Under the pieces are notes generated by a model. It had not been told where the DNA came from. It did no database searches and was given only the letters and a program-made list of their open reading frames with translations. A program made the translations under genes and the position numbers. From Holophagales bacterium (GTDB lineage: Bacteria > Acidobacteriota > Thermoanaerobaculia > UBA5066), in the NCBI GenBank assembly GCA_016716705.1, contig JADJVF010000013.1, forward strand, positions 94,724 to 158,723: a DNA stretch of 64,000 bases, read 5' to 3'. Below, piece after piece: positions 10,803-18,457 of this stretch (positions within the stretch are counted from its first letter, which is position 1; the number at the start of each line of letters is the position of its first letter).

Positions 10803-11648
10803 CCCTTCCTCGGGCTCGCCCGCCAGCTCTTCAGAAGGGCCCGCGCATCCGCGCGGGCCCTTTCGTGCTCGACGAGCCACCTCGGATCGGGGGAACCGTC
10901 GACGACGCCTTCGGCGATCGCGATCGCCTCGTCGCGGCCAGCCGGGTCGAGGTCCCGGAGCGCCTCGGCGAGGAAGAGCCGGTTCACGAGGCTCGTCGGC
11001 GCGACGGCTACGGCCTTCCGGAGATGACGGACCGCCTCCTTCTTCGAGATCCAGCCGGTGATCAGTGGAATCGAAGGGGTCTTGTGGTGGAGCCGGCCGA
11101 GCGTCCGGTGGCCCGCGGCATCGTCGAGGGCGGGCGCGAGCCGGATCACGGCCTCGGCGTAGTCGCGGACACGGCCGGCGACCCCCTCGCGGGCGGCGGC
11201 GAGCATCCCTTCCGCGAGGGCGTACATCCCCCACGCCACCCCGCCCCACTCGAAGGCCGAGGCGGCCTCCGGGTCTCCCGCGAACCGCGGGACGAGCTCG
11301 ACGGGGGTCGCCCGCGAGAGGTCGCGCGAGGAGCCTTCCGTCGCGCTCATCCTGAGGTGCGTGAGGCAATCGTCGGCGACGTGCGTCGCCTCGAGGAAGC
11401 AGGCTTTGGCCTCGGCCACGCCGGACGATGCGTACTCACCCGCGAAGTAGAGCGCCCGCATGAGCCTCCACCGGGCCTCGATCGAGAGTGGGCCGCTCGG
11501 CCAGCTCGGCGCGCAGGAGTGACAGGACCTTCCGGACCGGAGCGACCCGGGCATGTCCGCCGTGTCCCCCTTCCGCGCGTCCGGCCCAGACGGCGTCCGC
11601 CTCCGTGACGAGCGGGGACGTTTCGTGCACGGTGGTTCTCGGGCTCAT
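10799..11648 (-). CDS. TatT-like TPR protein, one frame break
   Basis: About 282 helix-rich residues. The blocks HRTLGRLHHKTPSIPL, SKKEAVRHLRKAVAVAPTS and NRLFLAEALRDL, ending ARADARALLKSW, match the pattern of TatT/TRAP-associated TPR proteins, which are usually small periplasmic or lipid-linked helical scaffolds. The N-terminal part (MSPRTTVHETSPLVTEADAV to about residue 54) is in one frame and the rest in another. One extra base lies near 11485-11495, and removing it gives a continuous protein. No signal peptide is visible at the ATG 11648 start, so a cytoplasmic role or a wrong start is possible. Function is not known. The last 30 codons overlap the ndk terminator on the other strand. Confidence 0.62.
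10835..10862 (+). terminator. Hairpin terminator for ndk, inside the 3' end of the convergent gene
   Basis: Perfect 12-bp stem, AAGGGCCCGCGC with GCGCGGGCCCTT around ATCC, then TTTCG. It starts 33 bases after the ndk stop and lies within the last codons of the opposite-strand TPR gene. Confidence 0.65.
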
Positions 11649-11744
11649 CCCTCGACGATACGCCGCAATGCAGCATGACGCACGCTCCGCGAAGCCGGGT
11701 TTCGGGCCCGGGGGGCACGCCGCCCCTCCTGAGACAATCCAGCA

Positions 11745-12924
11745 ATGAGAGGATCGGTTCCGGCCCTCGCCACCCTCCTTTTCGCGGCCGCCTGGCCGCG
11801 CCGGGGAGAGGAGCCCGTGAGGCTCGGCGGCGGGTTCAGCCGGCCGGCCCGACCCCCACCCCGAGCCCCGATCCCGCCGCCCACGCCCTCCCCCCGCCGC
11901 TCGTCCGGCGCCGGCCGCTTGGCCGCTCCCCGCCGCCGGCGCCGCCCTGCCGGCGCCGGGGCCCGACGCCCGCCCCCGCCCGTCTGCGGCGCCCGCGGCC
12001 CGCCCGCCCGGATCGCGGGCCGCATCCGCACCCCCGCGAGCCGCCGCCGACGTCTCCGTCGGCTACGTCCTCGTCCCGTTCGTCGTCACCGACCAGAAGG
12101 GGCGCCCCGTCGGAAACCTCAGGGAAAAGGACGTCACCCTCCTCGCGGACGGAGTTCCGGTCGCCTACGACCTCTTCCAGGGGAGCGCGGATGCCCCCGT
12201 CTCGTATGCCGTCCTCCTCGACGGCTCCGGTTCGATGGGCCTCGCCGGGAAGATGGAAGGGGCGAGGGCCGCGCTCGAGACACTCGCCGCCACCCGGGTC
12301 CCGGGCGACGACTTCGCTCTCTTCGTCTTCGCCGAGGGAGAGGTGAAAGAGATCGTCGGGTTCACGGAAGACGCCGAGCGGATCGTCGCGGCGGCCCGGC
12401 AGGTGAAGCCGTGGGGAAAGACCGCATTTCGCGACGCCCTCGCCCGGATGCCAGAGAAGAGCCTCCAGGGGAAGAATGGCTCGAAGGCCATCATCCTGCT
12501 CTCCGACGGCATCGACAACGACTCCCAGATCACCGAGCCCGAGCTCGCGAAGCTGATGGAAGGGGTCGAGATCCCGGTCTTTCCCCTCGGCCTCCGCTCC
12601 CCCGGGGCCCTCATGCAGCCGCTTCCCGGCATGACCGTCGAGTGGATGCTCAACGTTGATGTCCTTTCCCACATCGCCCGGATCACGGGGGGACGGATGG
12701 CCGTCGTCGACGACCCGGGTCAGCTCCCCTCTCGTATCCTCGACATCCAAAAAGACTTGCGGTCTCAGTATTTGATTGGCTTTTCTCCGACAGGCAGCGG
12801 TCCGGTAAGATATCGCCGTCTCACCCTGAGGGTGGCCGGACCGGCCCGCCCCGTTCGCGTGAGGGCCGGATACCGTGGTTCCGACCCTCCCGCACACGGG
12901 CCAGGACGTTCCGGACCCAAATGA
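11745..12924 (+). CDS. VWA-domain protein of the Acidobacteria type, damaged Pro-rich linker
   Basis: ATG at 11745 starts a signal-like segment (MRGSVPALATLLFAAAW). A Pro/Ala/Arg-rich stretch then runs to about 12045, where the frame is lost at least once. From about 12049 the frame holds a clean domain: YVLVPFVVTDQKGRPVGNL (Ig-like lead-in) and then a von Willebrand A fold with its metal site DGSGSMG, ending at 12924. This lead-in plus VWA layout matches the VWFA-related Acidobacterial family (TIGR03436), thought to be exported, with unknown partners. The linker is over 80% G/C, so sequencing error is likely and its true residues cannot be read. The gene lies 42 bases upstream of the Pal-like lipoprotein and may be co-transcribed with it. 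Confidence 0.72.
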
Positions 12925-12966
12925 GCGAACGGTGAGGCCGTCCATCGGACGTTGAGGAGGAATGGA

Positions 12967-13608
12967 ATGACGAAGCGGAACCGGGTTGCCCTCGTGGGTG
13001 TCACCGTCCTCGTGGCGGGCGCCTTCGGGTGCGCCACGTCGACCCAGGTCGACCAGAAGATCGCCGCGGCCACGGCCAAGACCGACCAGAAGATCGAGAC
13101 GGTCGAGACCCAGGTCGAGGACCTGCAGACGAAGCAGAAGGCGACCGACTCGAAGGTCGACGCGCAGGGCCAGGAGATCGCCAAGCTCTCCCAGTCCGCG
13201 CAGGAAGCCCTCAAGCGTGCCCAGGAGGCCGGGATCCTCGCCAAGGGGAAGGTCGTCTTCGAGCAGACCTTCAGCGAGGACCGGATCAAGTTCCGCTCCG
13301 GCTCTGCCGACCTGAACGACGACGCCAGGACCGCCCTCGACGAGTTCGCCGCAAAGGTGAAGGACCTGAAGCGCCCCGTCTGGATGGAAATCCAGGGGCA
13401 CACCGACTCGACCGGCACCGCCGAGATCAACGACGCGCTCGGTGAGAAGCGGGCCGAGGCCGTCCGCCGCTACCTGGCGCGCAAGCACCAGCTCCCGATC
13501 CAGCGGATGGCGACGATCTCCTACGGCGACACGCTCCCGGCCGATCCGGGCAAGGGCAACAAGGCGCGCGCCGCGAACCGCCGCGTCGTCCTCGTCGTCC
13601 TCGAGTAG
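12967..13608 (+). CDS. OmpA/Pal-like outer-membrane lipoprotein with coiled-coil stalk
   Basis: 213 residues. The signal peptide ends in a lipobox (AGAFGC, lipidated Cys22). A polar coiled-coil stalk with heptads (VDQKIAAATAKTDQKIETVE) spans about 28-90. The OmpA peptidoglycan-binding domain spans about 100-213 with IQGHTDSTGTAEINDALGEK and the NRRVVLVV ending. It should anchor the outer membrane to peptidoglycan. ATG 12967 was chosen because a perfect AGGAGG (12955-12960) sits 6 bases upstream; an in-frame TTG at 12952 would put that site inside the gene. It is not next to tol genes, so it may be a stand-alone Pal relative rather than the TolB partner. It is followed by a strong terminator. 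Confidence 0.92.
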   Translation: MTKRNRVALVGVTVLVAGAFGCATSTQVDQKIAAATAKTDQKIETVETQVEDLQTKQKATDSKVDAQGQEIAKLSQSAQEALKRAQEAGILAKGKVVFEQTFSEDRIKFRSGSADLNDDARTALDEFAAKVKDLKRPVWMEIQGHTDSTGTAEINDALGEKRAEAVRRYLARKHQLPIQRMATISYGDTLPADPGKGNKARAANRRVVLVVLE

Positions 13609-14672
13609 GCTTCCGCGATCTCTTCGAAGGGCCGGGCGCTCCGGGTTCTCCGGGGCGGCCCGGCCTTTTTGCTAGGTTCCCGGGCCCCTCGTTGGATCCC
13701 CTGGGGGGGGCGGGGCGGCGGCTGCCGGGGGGCGGGCGCTTGCGCCACGGGGCGAGGCTTCGCGGGCGCCGGCGTCGCCCTGGTCCCGGCCTTTTCCTTG
13801 CGCTTCCGCAGGGCGGAGAGGAGCTCCTCGAAGTCCCTCGGAGGCGGCGTCGTCACCGACACCTTTCCGCCGTCGGGCTTCTCCCACCCGAGGTGCCCGG
13901 CGTGGAGCGCCTGCCTCTTGAACGGGATCGGGAAGGGCGGCTTCTTCGGGTCGCGGTAGACCTGGTCGCCGACGAGCGGGTGCCCGGCGTGCGAGAAGTG
14001 GATCCGGATCTGGTGCGTCCGCCCGGTCCGGAGCCGCGCCTCGACGAGGGTCGCGATCCCGAACCTCTCGAGGACCTTCCAGTCGGTGATCGCCTTGATC
14101 CCCGTCTCGCCCTCGCGGGCCACGCGCTTGCGCCGCTCGCCCTCCTCGAGGATCGACCAGTCGAACGTCCCCTTGTCCCCCTCGAGGTTCCCCTCGACGA
14201 GGGCCACGTAGCGGCGGTCCACCGTGTGCGCTCGCAGCTGCGCCTGCAGGCTCACGAGCCCCTTGCGGGTCCGGGCGAAGACGAGGGCCCCGGACGTCTC
14301 CTTGTCGAGGCGGTGGACGATGCCGACGTAGGCCCGTCCCTTCCCGGCCCTCGCGGCCCACGTCGAAACGCGTGACAGGAGCGTGTCCTTCTCCTTCGCC
14401 TCCGTCGGGTGCGTCAGGAGCCCGGCGGGCTTCACGACGGCCACCGAGTCGTCGTCCTGGTGGAGGATCGTCAGCGACGTGTCGACCTTCCGCCGGATCT
14501 TCCGGTTCGGGTCGAAATAGACGGCGGCCGTCAGCGGCACGAGCGCGCCCGGGTCGTCGACGACGGCGCCGCTCACCGTCACCTGTCCCTCGATCACCGC
14601 GCGCTTCAGGCGCGAGGCGGTCTCGGCGGGGTAGAGGGCCGCGAGGCGGCGGACGATGCGGATCGTGTCCAT
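13521..14672 (-). CDS. RluD-family large-ribosomal-subunit pseudouridine synthase
   Basis: N-terminal S4 RNA-binding domain (SRLKRAVIEGQVTVSG), then the RluA/RluC/RluD catalytic domain with active-site D123 in HRLDKETSGALVFA and the RTGRTHQIRIHFSHAGHPLV block. It converts uridines in 23S rRNA to pseudouridine; which ones cannot be told. The core ends near residue 310, and a basic Pro/Ala-rich tail follows. As written, the frame runs on to a stop at 13521, through the terminator and into the antisense strand of the lipoprotein gene. A G8 run near 13707 suggests one wrong base; a shift there would end the protein at 13672. Start at ATG 14672. Core assignment is firm; the 3' end is uncertain. 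Confidence 0.87.
   Translation of the reverse strand: MDTIRIVRRLAALYPAETASRLKRAVIEGQVTVSGAVVDDPGALVPLTAAVYFDPNRKIRRKVDTSLTILHQDDDSVAVVKPAGLLTHPTEAKEKDTLLSRVSTWAARAGKGRAYVGIVHRLDKETSGALVFARTRKGLVSLQAQLRAHTVDRRYVALVEGNLEGDKGTFDWSILEEGERRKRVAREGETGIKAITDWKVLERFGIATLVEARLRTGRTHQIRIHFSHAGHPLVGDQVYRDPKKPPFPIPFKRQALHAGHLGWEKPDGGKVSVTTPPPRDFEELLSALRKRKEKAGTRATPAPAKPRPVAQAPAPRQPPPRPPQGIQRGAREPSKKAGPPRRTRSARPFEEIAEAYSRTTRTTRRFAARALLPLPGSAGSVSP
13630..13665 (+). terminator. Rho-independent terminator after the Pal-like gene
   Basis: Outer stem GGCCGGGC (13630-13637) pairs with GCCCGGCC (13658-13665) around a G/C-rich inner loop, followed directly by TTTTT. It begins 22 bases after the stop codon at 13608. 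Confidence 0.8.
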
Positions 14673-14735
14673 CGGGGGAATCGTCTCACGGGGGGTCCGC
14701 GGCGGCGGAAGGGGGGCGCAGGTAGACTTTCTGCC

Positions 14736-16103
14736 ATGGCGAACCCTTCGACCGACCTCTTCGCCCGCCGTCGCGAGCGCTTCTTCGACCGCGTGAAGGA
14801 AGGGGTGGCGATCCTCTTCGCCACGCCCGAGCAGCACCTGAGCTGGGACGGCGAGTACCGCTACCGGCCCGACCCCGACCTCTTCTACCTGACGGGGTTC
14901 GGCGAGCCCGAGACGGTCGCGGTCCTCGACGCGGGGGCGCGGGCGTTCTTCCTCTTCGTGAGGCCGAGGGACCGCGAGCGGGAGACGTGGACCGGGCGGC
15001 GGGCCGGGACGAAGGGGGCGGTGAAAGTCCACGGCGCGGACGCGGCGTGGGACGTCGCCGAGCTGGAGAAGAAGCTCCCCGAGCTGATCCGCGGCTCGTC
15101 GAGCCTCCACTACGCCTTCGGCATCGACGAGAAGCACGACCTCCTCGTCTCCTCGATCCTCGGCCGCTTCCGGCGCGAGGCGCGAAACCCGCAGCGAGGG
15201 CCGGTCGTCGTGAACGACGTGACGGACGTGATCCACGAGCTGCGCCTGCGCAAGGAGCCGGAGGAGATCGCCCTGATGGAGCGGGCCGCGGCGATCGCGG
15301 CGGCGGCGCACGACGAGGCGCGGGCGATCGCGCGGCCGGGGCGGATGGAGTACGAGGTGGAGGCGGCGATCGCCGCGCGCTTCCGGAGGGACGGCGCGTC
15401 GGGGCCGTCGTACGAGACGATCGTCGCCTCCGGGCCGAACGCGACGACGCTCCACTACGTCGAGAACGACCGGCGGATCGAGGAGGGGGACCTCGTCCTC
15501 GTCGACGCCGGGTGCGAGGTCGAGGGCTACGCGTCCGACATCACGCGGACGTTCCCGGCGTCGGGGCGCTTCACGCCGGAGCAGGAGGCGATCTACCGCG
15601 TCGTCCTCGCGGCCCAGCACGCCGCCATCGCGAAGGTGCGGCCGGGCGGGCGCTTCCAGGACGTCCACGACGCGGCGGTGGAGGTCCTCGTCGACGGCCT
15701 CCTCGAGCTGGGGCTCCTCTCGGGGAAGCGGAAGAAGGTGATCGAGAAGGGGAGCTACACCCGGTTCTACATGCACCGGACGTCGCACTGGCTCGGGATG
15801 GACGTCCACGACCGGGGCCGCTACCACGACGCGAAGGGGGAGTGGCGGCTCCTGGAGCCGGGGATGGTCCTGACGGTGGAGCCGGGGCTCTACATCCGGC
15901 CCGACGAGAAGAAGGTGCCGGCCTCGTTCCTCGGAATCGGCGTGCGGATCGAGGACGACGTCCTCGTGACCCCGGAAGGGCACCGAATCCTGACGTCGGC
16001 CGCGCCGAAGTCGGTCGAGGCGATGTGCGCGCACGCGGAGAAGCGGGCGACCCGAAAGGTGAAGGAGGCCCCGAAGGCACCGGCGAAGCAGGGCAAGGCC
16101 TGA
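14736..16103 (+). CDS. pepP: Xaa-Pro aminopeptidase (M24B)
   Basis: 455-residue metallopeptidase that cuts the first residue from peptides with Pro in position 2. The N-terminal domain (about 1-165, AMP_N type with YLTGFGEPETV) is followed by a pita-bread M24 domain. All five metal ligands are present: D257 and D268 (VDAGCEVEGYASDITRTF), H351 (SHWLGMDVHD), E382 (TVEPGLYI) and E406 (VRIEDDVLVT). A Lys/Ala-rich tail ends the protein. ATG 14736 matches the usual family N-terminus. It diverges from the pseudouridine synthase with 63 bases between starts, and converges with the TetR gene with a 15-base gap. Confidence 0.95.
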   Translation: MANPSTDLFARRRERFFDRVKEGVAILFATPEQHLSWDGEYRYRPDPDLFYLTGFGEPETVAVLDAGARAFFLFVRPRDRERETWTGRRAGTKGAVKVHGADAAWDVAELEKKLPELIRGSSSLHYAFGIDEKHDLLVSSILGRFRREARNPQRGPVVVNDVTDVIHELRLRKEPEEIALMERAAAIAAAAHDEARAIARPGRMEYEVEAAIAARFRRDGASGPSYETIVASGPNATTLHYVENDRRIEEGDLVLVDAGCEVEGYASDITRTFPASGRFTPEQEAIYRVVLAAQHAAIAKVRPGGRFQDVHDAAVEVLVDGLLELGLLSGKRKKVIEKGSYTRFYMHRTSHWLGMDVHDRGRYHDAKGEWRLLEPGMVLTVEPGLYIRPDEKKVPASFLGIGVRIEDDVLVTPEGHRILTSAAPKSVEAMCAHAEKRATRKVKEAPKAPAKQGKA

Positions 16104-16118
16104 CCGCCTCCCCGCGGG

Positions 16119-16718
16119 TCACTCGAGGGAGAAGCCGCGATCGAGGCAGGCGAGGGCTTCCTCGCCGAGGCGGGCGAGGTCCTCCTTGCCGTCCGTGCTG
16201 AACCAGTGCCGCATGGTGGCGCGGATGACGCCGATCGCCGCGCCCGCGAAGACGCGGGCCCGAAGCTCCGACGCGTGGCCGGGGCCGGCGCGTTCCCGGA
16301 ATGCGCGGGACATCGCGGATTCCCAGTCCCTGTCGATCTCGCGCTCCCGGGCGAGGAGCGCGGGGGAGGTCTGGATCAGCTTCTGCTGGGCCACGAGCTG
16401 GGCCCGGTTCGCCATGTACTCGCGGGCGAAGGCGTTCGCGGTGCGGCGCAGGGTCGCCACGGGCCTCTCGTCCGGCGGAGCGCTCACGAGAAACTCCACG
16501 AAACGGTCCAGCCGTTCCTTCCGGTGCGGGAAGACGAGGGCCTCCTTGTTCAGGAAGTAGCGGAAGAACGTCCGCCGGCTCACCCCGGCTGCCTCGCAGA
16601 TCTCGTCGATCGTGGTGGCCTCGAACCCCTTCTGGTGAAAGAAGCGGTTGCCGATCTCCAGCAGTGCGCGCCGGGTGGCCTCCTTTTTCTTCTCACGCAG
16701 GGGCCTTGGCGTTTTCAC
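16119..16718 (-). CDS. TetR-family regulator, divergent from the lipid synthase genes
   Basis: 199 residues. The N-terminal helix-turn-helix is typical TetR (FFHQKGFEATTIDEICEAAG, then VSRRTFFRYFLNKEALV). The C-terminal ligand domain resembles the MftR/AcrR-like group. It reads from GTG 16718, with no Shine-Dalgarno but with TTATAT about 10-15 bases upstream, so a leaderless message is possible. It is transcribed away from pfa1, with 70 bases between the two start codons. That gap holds a 23-bp palindrome (16749-16771), so local control of the synthase, probably repression relieved by an acyl ligand, is the natural inference. The ligand is unknown. Confidence 0.87.
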   Translation of the reverse strand: MKTPRPLREKKKEATRRALLEIGNRFFHQKGFEATTIDEICEAAGVSRRTFFRYFLNKEALVFPHRKERLDRFVEFLVSAPPDERPVATLRRTANAFAREYMANRAQLVAQQKLIQTSPALLAREREIDRDWESAMSRAFRERAGPGHASELRARVFAGAAIGVIRATMRHWFSTDGKEDLARLGEEALACLDRGFSLE

Positions 16719-16748
16719 AGGGGGAAGGATATAACTGCGCCCAAGTGC

Positions 16749-16771
16749 AAAACGCCACTCAGTGCCATTTT
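16749..16771. promoter_or_regulatory. Candidate TetR operator palindrome upstream of pfa1
   Basis: Left arm AAAACGCCACT and right arm AGTGCCATTTT are mirror images around C16760, with 9 of 11 positions matching. It lies between the divergent TetR and pfa1 starts, 18 bases before the pfa1 ATG. Its 3' end overlaps a TTTTAT -10-like box. Size, symmetry and ACT-N-AGT centre fit TetR-family operators. Confidence 0.6.
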
Positions 16772-16788
16772 ATCGAGGCTACCGGGTC

Positions 16789-18411
16789 ATGACCCTTCCC
16801 GCCTCTCCGAACCGCTGGCGGCCTGACGGACGCCCGCCGGCCTTCACGCCGACCGAGATCGGGAGAGCACTCGAGGAGGTCCGCTCCACGGCGCACGTCG
16901 TCCGCGAGGACGACGGCCGGATCGGTCTCGGTCTCGGAGGTGAGCTGGTTTCGTCGGGTGGGAGCGGCGGGGCTCCCGGGACCTTCGCTCACCTGGCTTC
17001 GTTGCCACCCACCTACCCGGAGTGGCTCGGTGACCGGACCTTCTCCGAGACGCACGGAACTCGTTTCCCCTACGTCACGGGCTCGATGGCGAACGGGATC
17101 GCCTCGGTGCGGCTCGTCTCCGAGATGGCGCGGGCCGGCTTTCTCGGATTCTTCGGGGCGGCGGGCCTCTCGCCGGGCCGCGTCGAGGGGGCGCTGGACG
17201 AGCTGCGGCGCGAGCTGGGCGATGCGGGCCTTCCCTGGGGCGCGAACCTGATCCACAGCCCGAACGAGCCGGCGCTCGAGGAGGCCGTGGCCGATCTCTA
17301 CCTCCGCCGGGGTGTCGCGCGCGTGGAGGCCTCGGCCTACATGGCGCTGACGCCCTCCGTCGTCCGATACGCGGCGACGGGCCTGACGACCGACCCCACC
17401 GGGAGGACCCGGCGGAAGAACCACCTCTTCGCGAAGATCTCGCGCGAGGAAGTGGCGATTCGCTTCCTGGAGCCCCCGCCGGCGGAGATCCTCCGGACGC
17501 TGGTCGAGCGCGGCCAGCTGACGGCGGCGGAGGCGCGCCTCGCCGAAGCGCTGCCGCTGGCGGAAGACCTCACCGCCGAGGCCGACTCCGGCGGCCACAC
17601 CGACAACCGGCCGCTGACCGCTCTCCTCCCCGCGATCCTGCGCCTCCGCGACCGGGTCGCCGCCGAGCGCGGCTACCGGCAGGCGGTGCGCGTGGGCGCG
17701 GGCGGCGGCCTCGGAACGCCCTCGTCGGTGGCGGCGGCGTTCGCCCTCGGCGCGTCGTACGTCGTGACCGGCTCGGTGAACCAGGCCTGCGTCGAGAGCG
17801 GCCTCCACGAGAGCGGCCGGGCGCTGCTCGCCGAGGCGGGGATCGCCGACGTGATCATGGCGCCCGCGGCCGACATGTTCGAGCTGGGCGTCACGGTGCA
17901 GGTGCTGCGCCGGGGGACGATGTTCGCCGTCCGGGCGAAGAAGCTCTACGAGCTCTACCGCTCCTGGCCGTCCCTCGAGAGCATCCCGGCCGCCGAGAGG
18001 GAGAAGGTCGAGACGCAGCTCCTCCGGGCGACCTTCGCGGAGGCGTGGGAGTCGACGCGCGCCTTCTGGGCCGCCCGCGACCCGCGCGAGGTGGCGAGGG
18101 CCGAAGCCGACCCGAAGCACCTCATGGCGCTCGTCTTCCGCTCGTACCTCGGCCTCTCGAGCCGCTGGGCCATCGCGGGCGAGCCGGACCGCGGCACCGA
18201 CTTCCAGATCTGGTGCGGGCCGGCGATGGGCGCGTTCAATTCGTGGGTGCGCGGCAGCTTCCTGGAGAAGCCCGACGCCCGGACCGCCGTCCAGGTCGCC
18301 CGCAACCTGATGGAGGGCGCCGCCGCGGTGACGCGCGCGCAGCAGCTCCGCGCCTCGGGCCTCGCCGTCCCTCCCTCCGCCTTCGACTTCCGCCCCCGTC
18401 CTCTCGCCTGA
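16789..18411 (+). CDS. pfa1: Pfa1: PfaD-type trans-acting enoyl reductase of a PUFA/secondary-lipid synthase
   Basis: 540 residues, the usual length of PfaD. It is a TIM-barrel FMN enzyme of the 2-nitropropane-dioxygenase-like family that reduces enoyl groups on ACP-bound chains. Family marks include FPYVTGSMANGIASV near the N-terminus, AEADSGGHTDNRPL around the active site, VGAGGGLGTPSSVAAAFALG for FMN phosphate binding, and the C-terminal SYLGLSSRWAI and QIWCGPAMGAFN blocks. ATG 16789 has GAGG 10 bases upstream; an in-frame GTG at 16762 falls inside the operator and is rejected. It is first of three co-directional synthase genes, 46 bases before pfa2. Being first rather than last matches the myxobacterial pfa1-2-3 order. 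Confidence 0.9.
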   Translation: MTLPASPNRWRPDGRPPAFTPTEIGRALEEVRSTAHVVREDDGRIGLGLGGELVSSGGSGGAPGTFAHLASLPPTYPEWLGDRTFSETHGTRFPYVTGSMANGIASVRLVSEMARAGFLGFFGAAGLSPGRVEGALDELRRELGDAGLPWGANLIHSPNEPALEEAVADLYLRRGVARVEASAYMALTPSVVRYAATGLTTDPTGRTRRKNHLFAKISREEVAIRFLEPPPAEILRTLVERGQLTAAEARLAEALPLAEDLTAEADSGGHTDNRPLTALLPAILRLRDRVAAERGYRQAVRVGAGGGLGTPSSVAAAFALGASYVVTGSVNQACVESGLHESGRALLAEAGIADVIMAPAADMFELGVTVQVLRRGTMFAVRAKKLYELYRSWPSLESIPAAEREKVETQLLRATFAEAWESTRAFWAARDPREVARAEADPKHLMALVFRSYLGLSSRWAIAGEPDRGTDFQIWCGPAMGAFNSWVRGSFLEKPDARTAVQVARNLMEGAAAVTRAQQLRASGLAVPPSAFDFRPRPLA

Positions 18412-18457
18412 CCCTTCTTCCAGCTGCTTACCGGATTCGTCCGATGCCGAGGCCAGA

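Noticed and set aside
12952..12966. TTG start for the Pal-like lipoprotein
   Set aside because: The next two codons are the AGGAGG that serves as ribosome site for ATG 12967, and the signal peptide fits the later start.
13680..13740. G-rich stretch after the pseudouridine synthase as a G-quadruplex element
   Set aside because: It encodes a Pro-rich protein tail on the minus strand and contains a G8 run of doubtful length, so no separate element can be supported.
16762..16788. Earlier in-frame GTG start for pfa1
   Set aside because: It lies inside the palindrome and has no ribosome site; ATG 16789 has GAGG at a usable distance.
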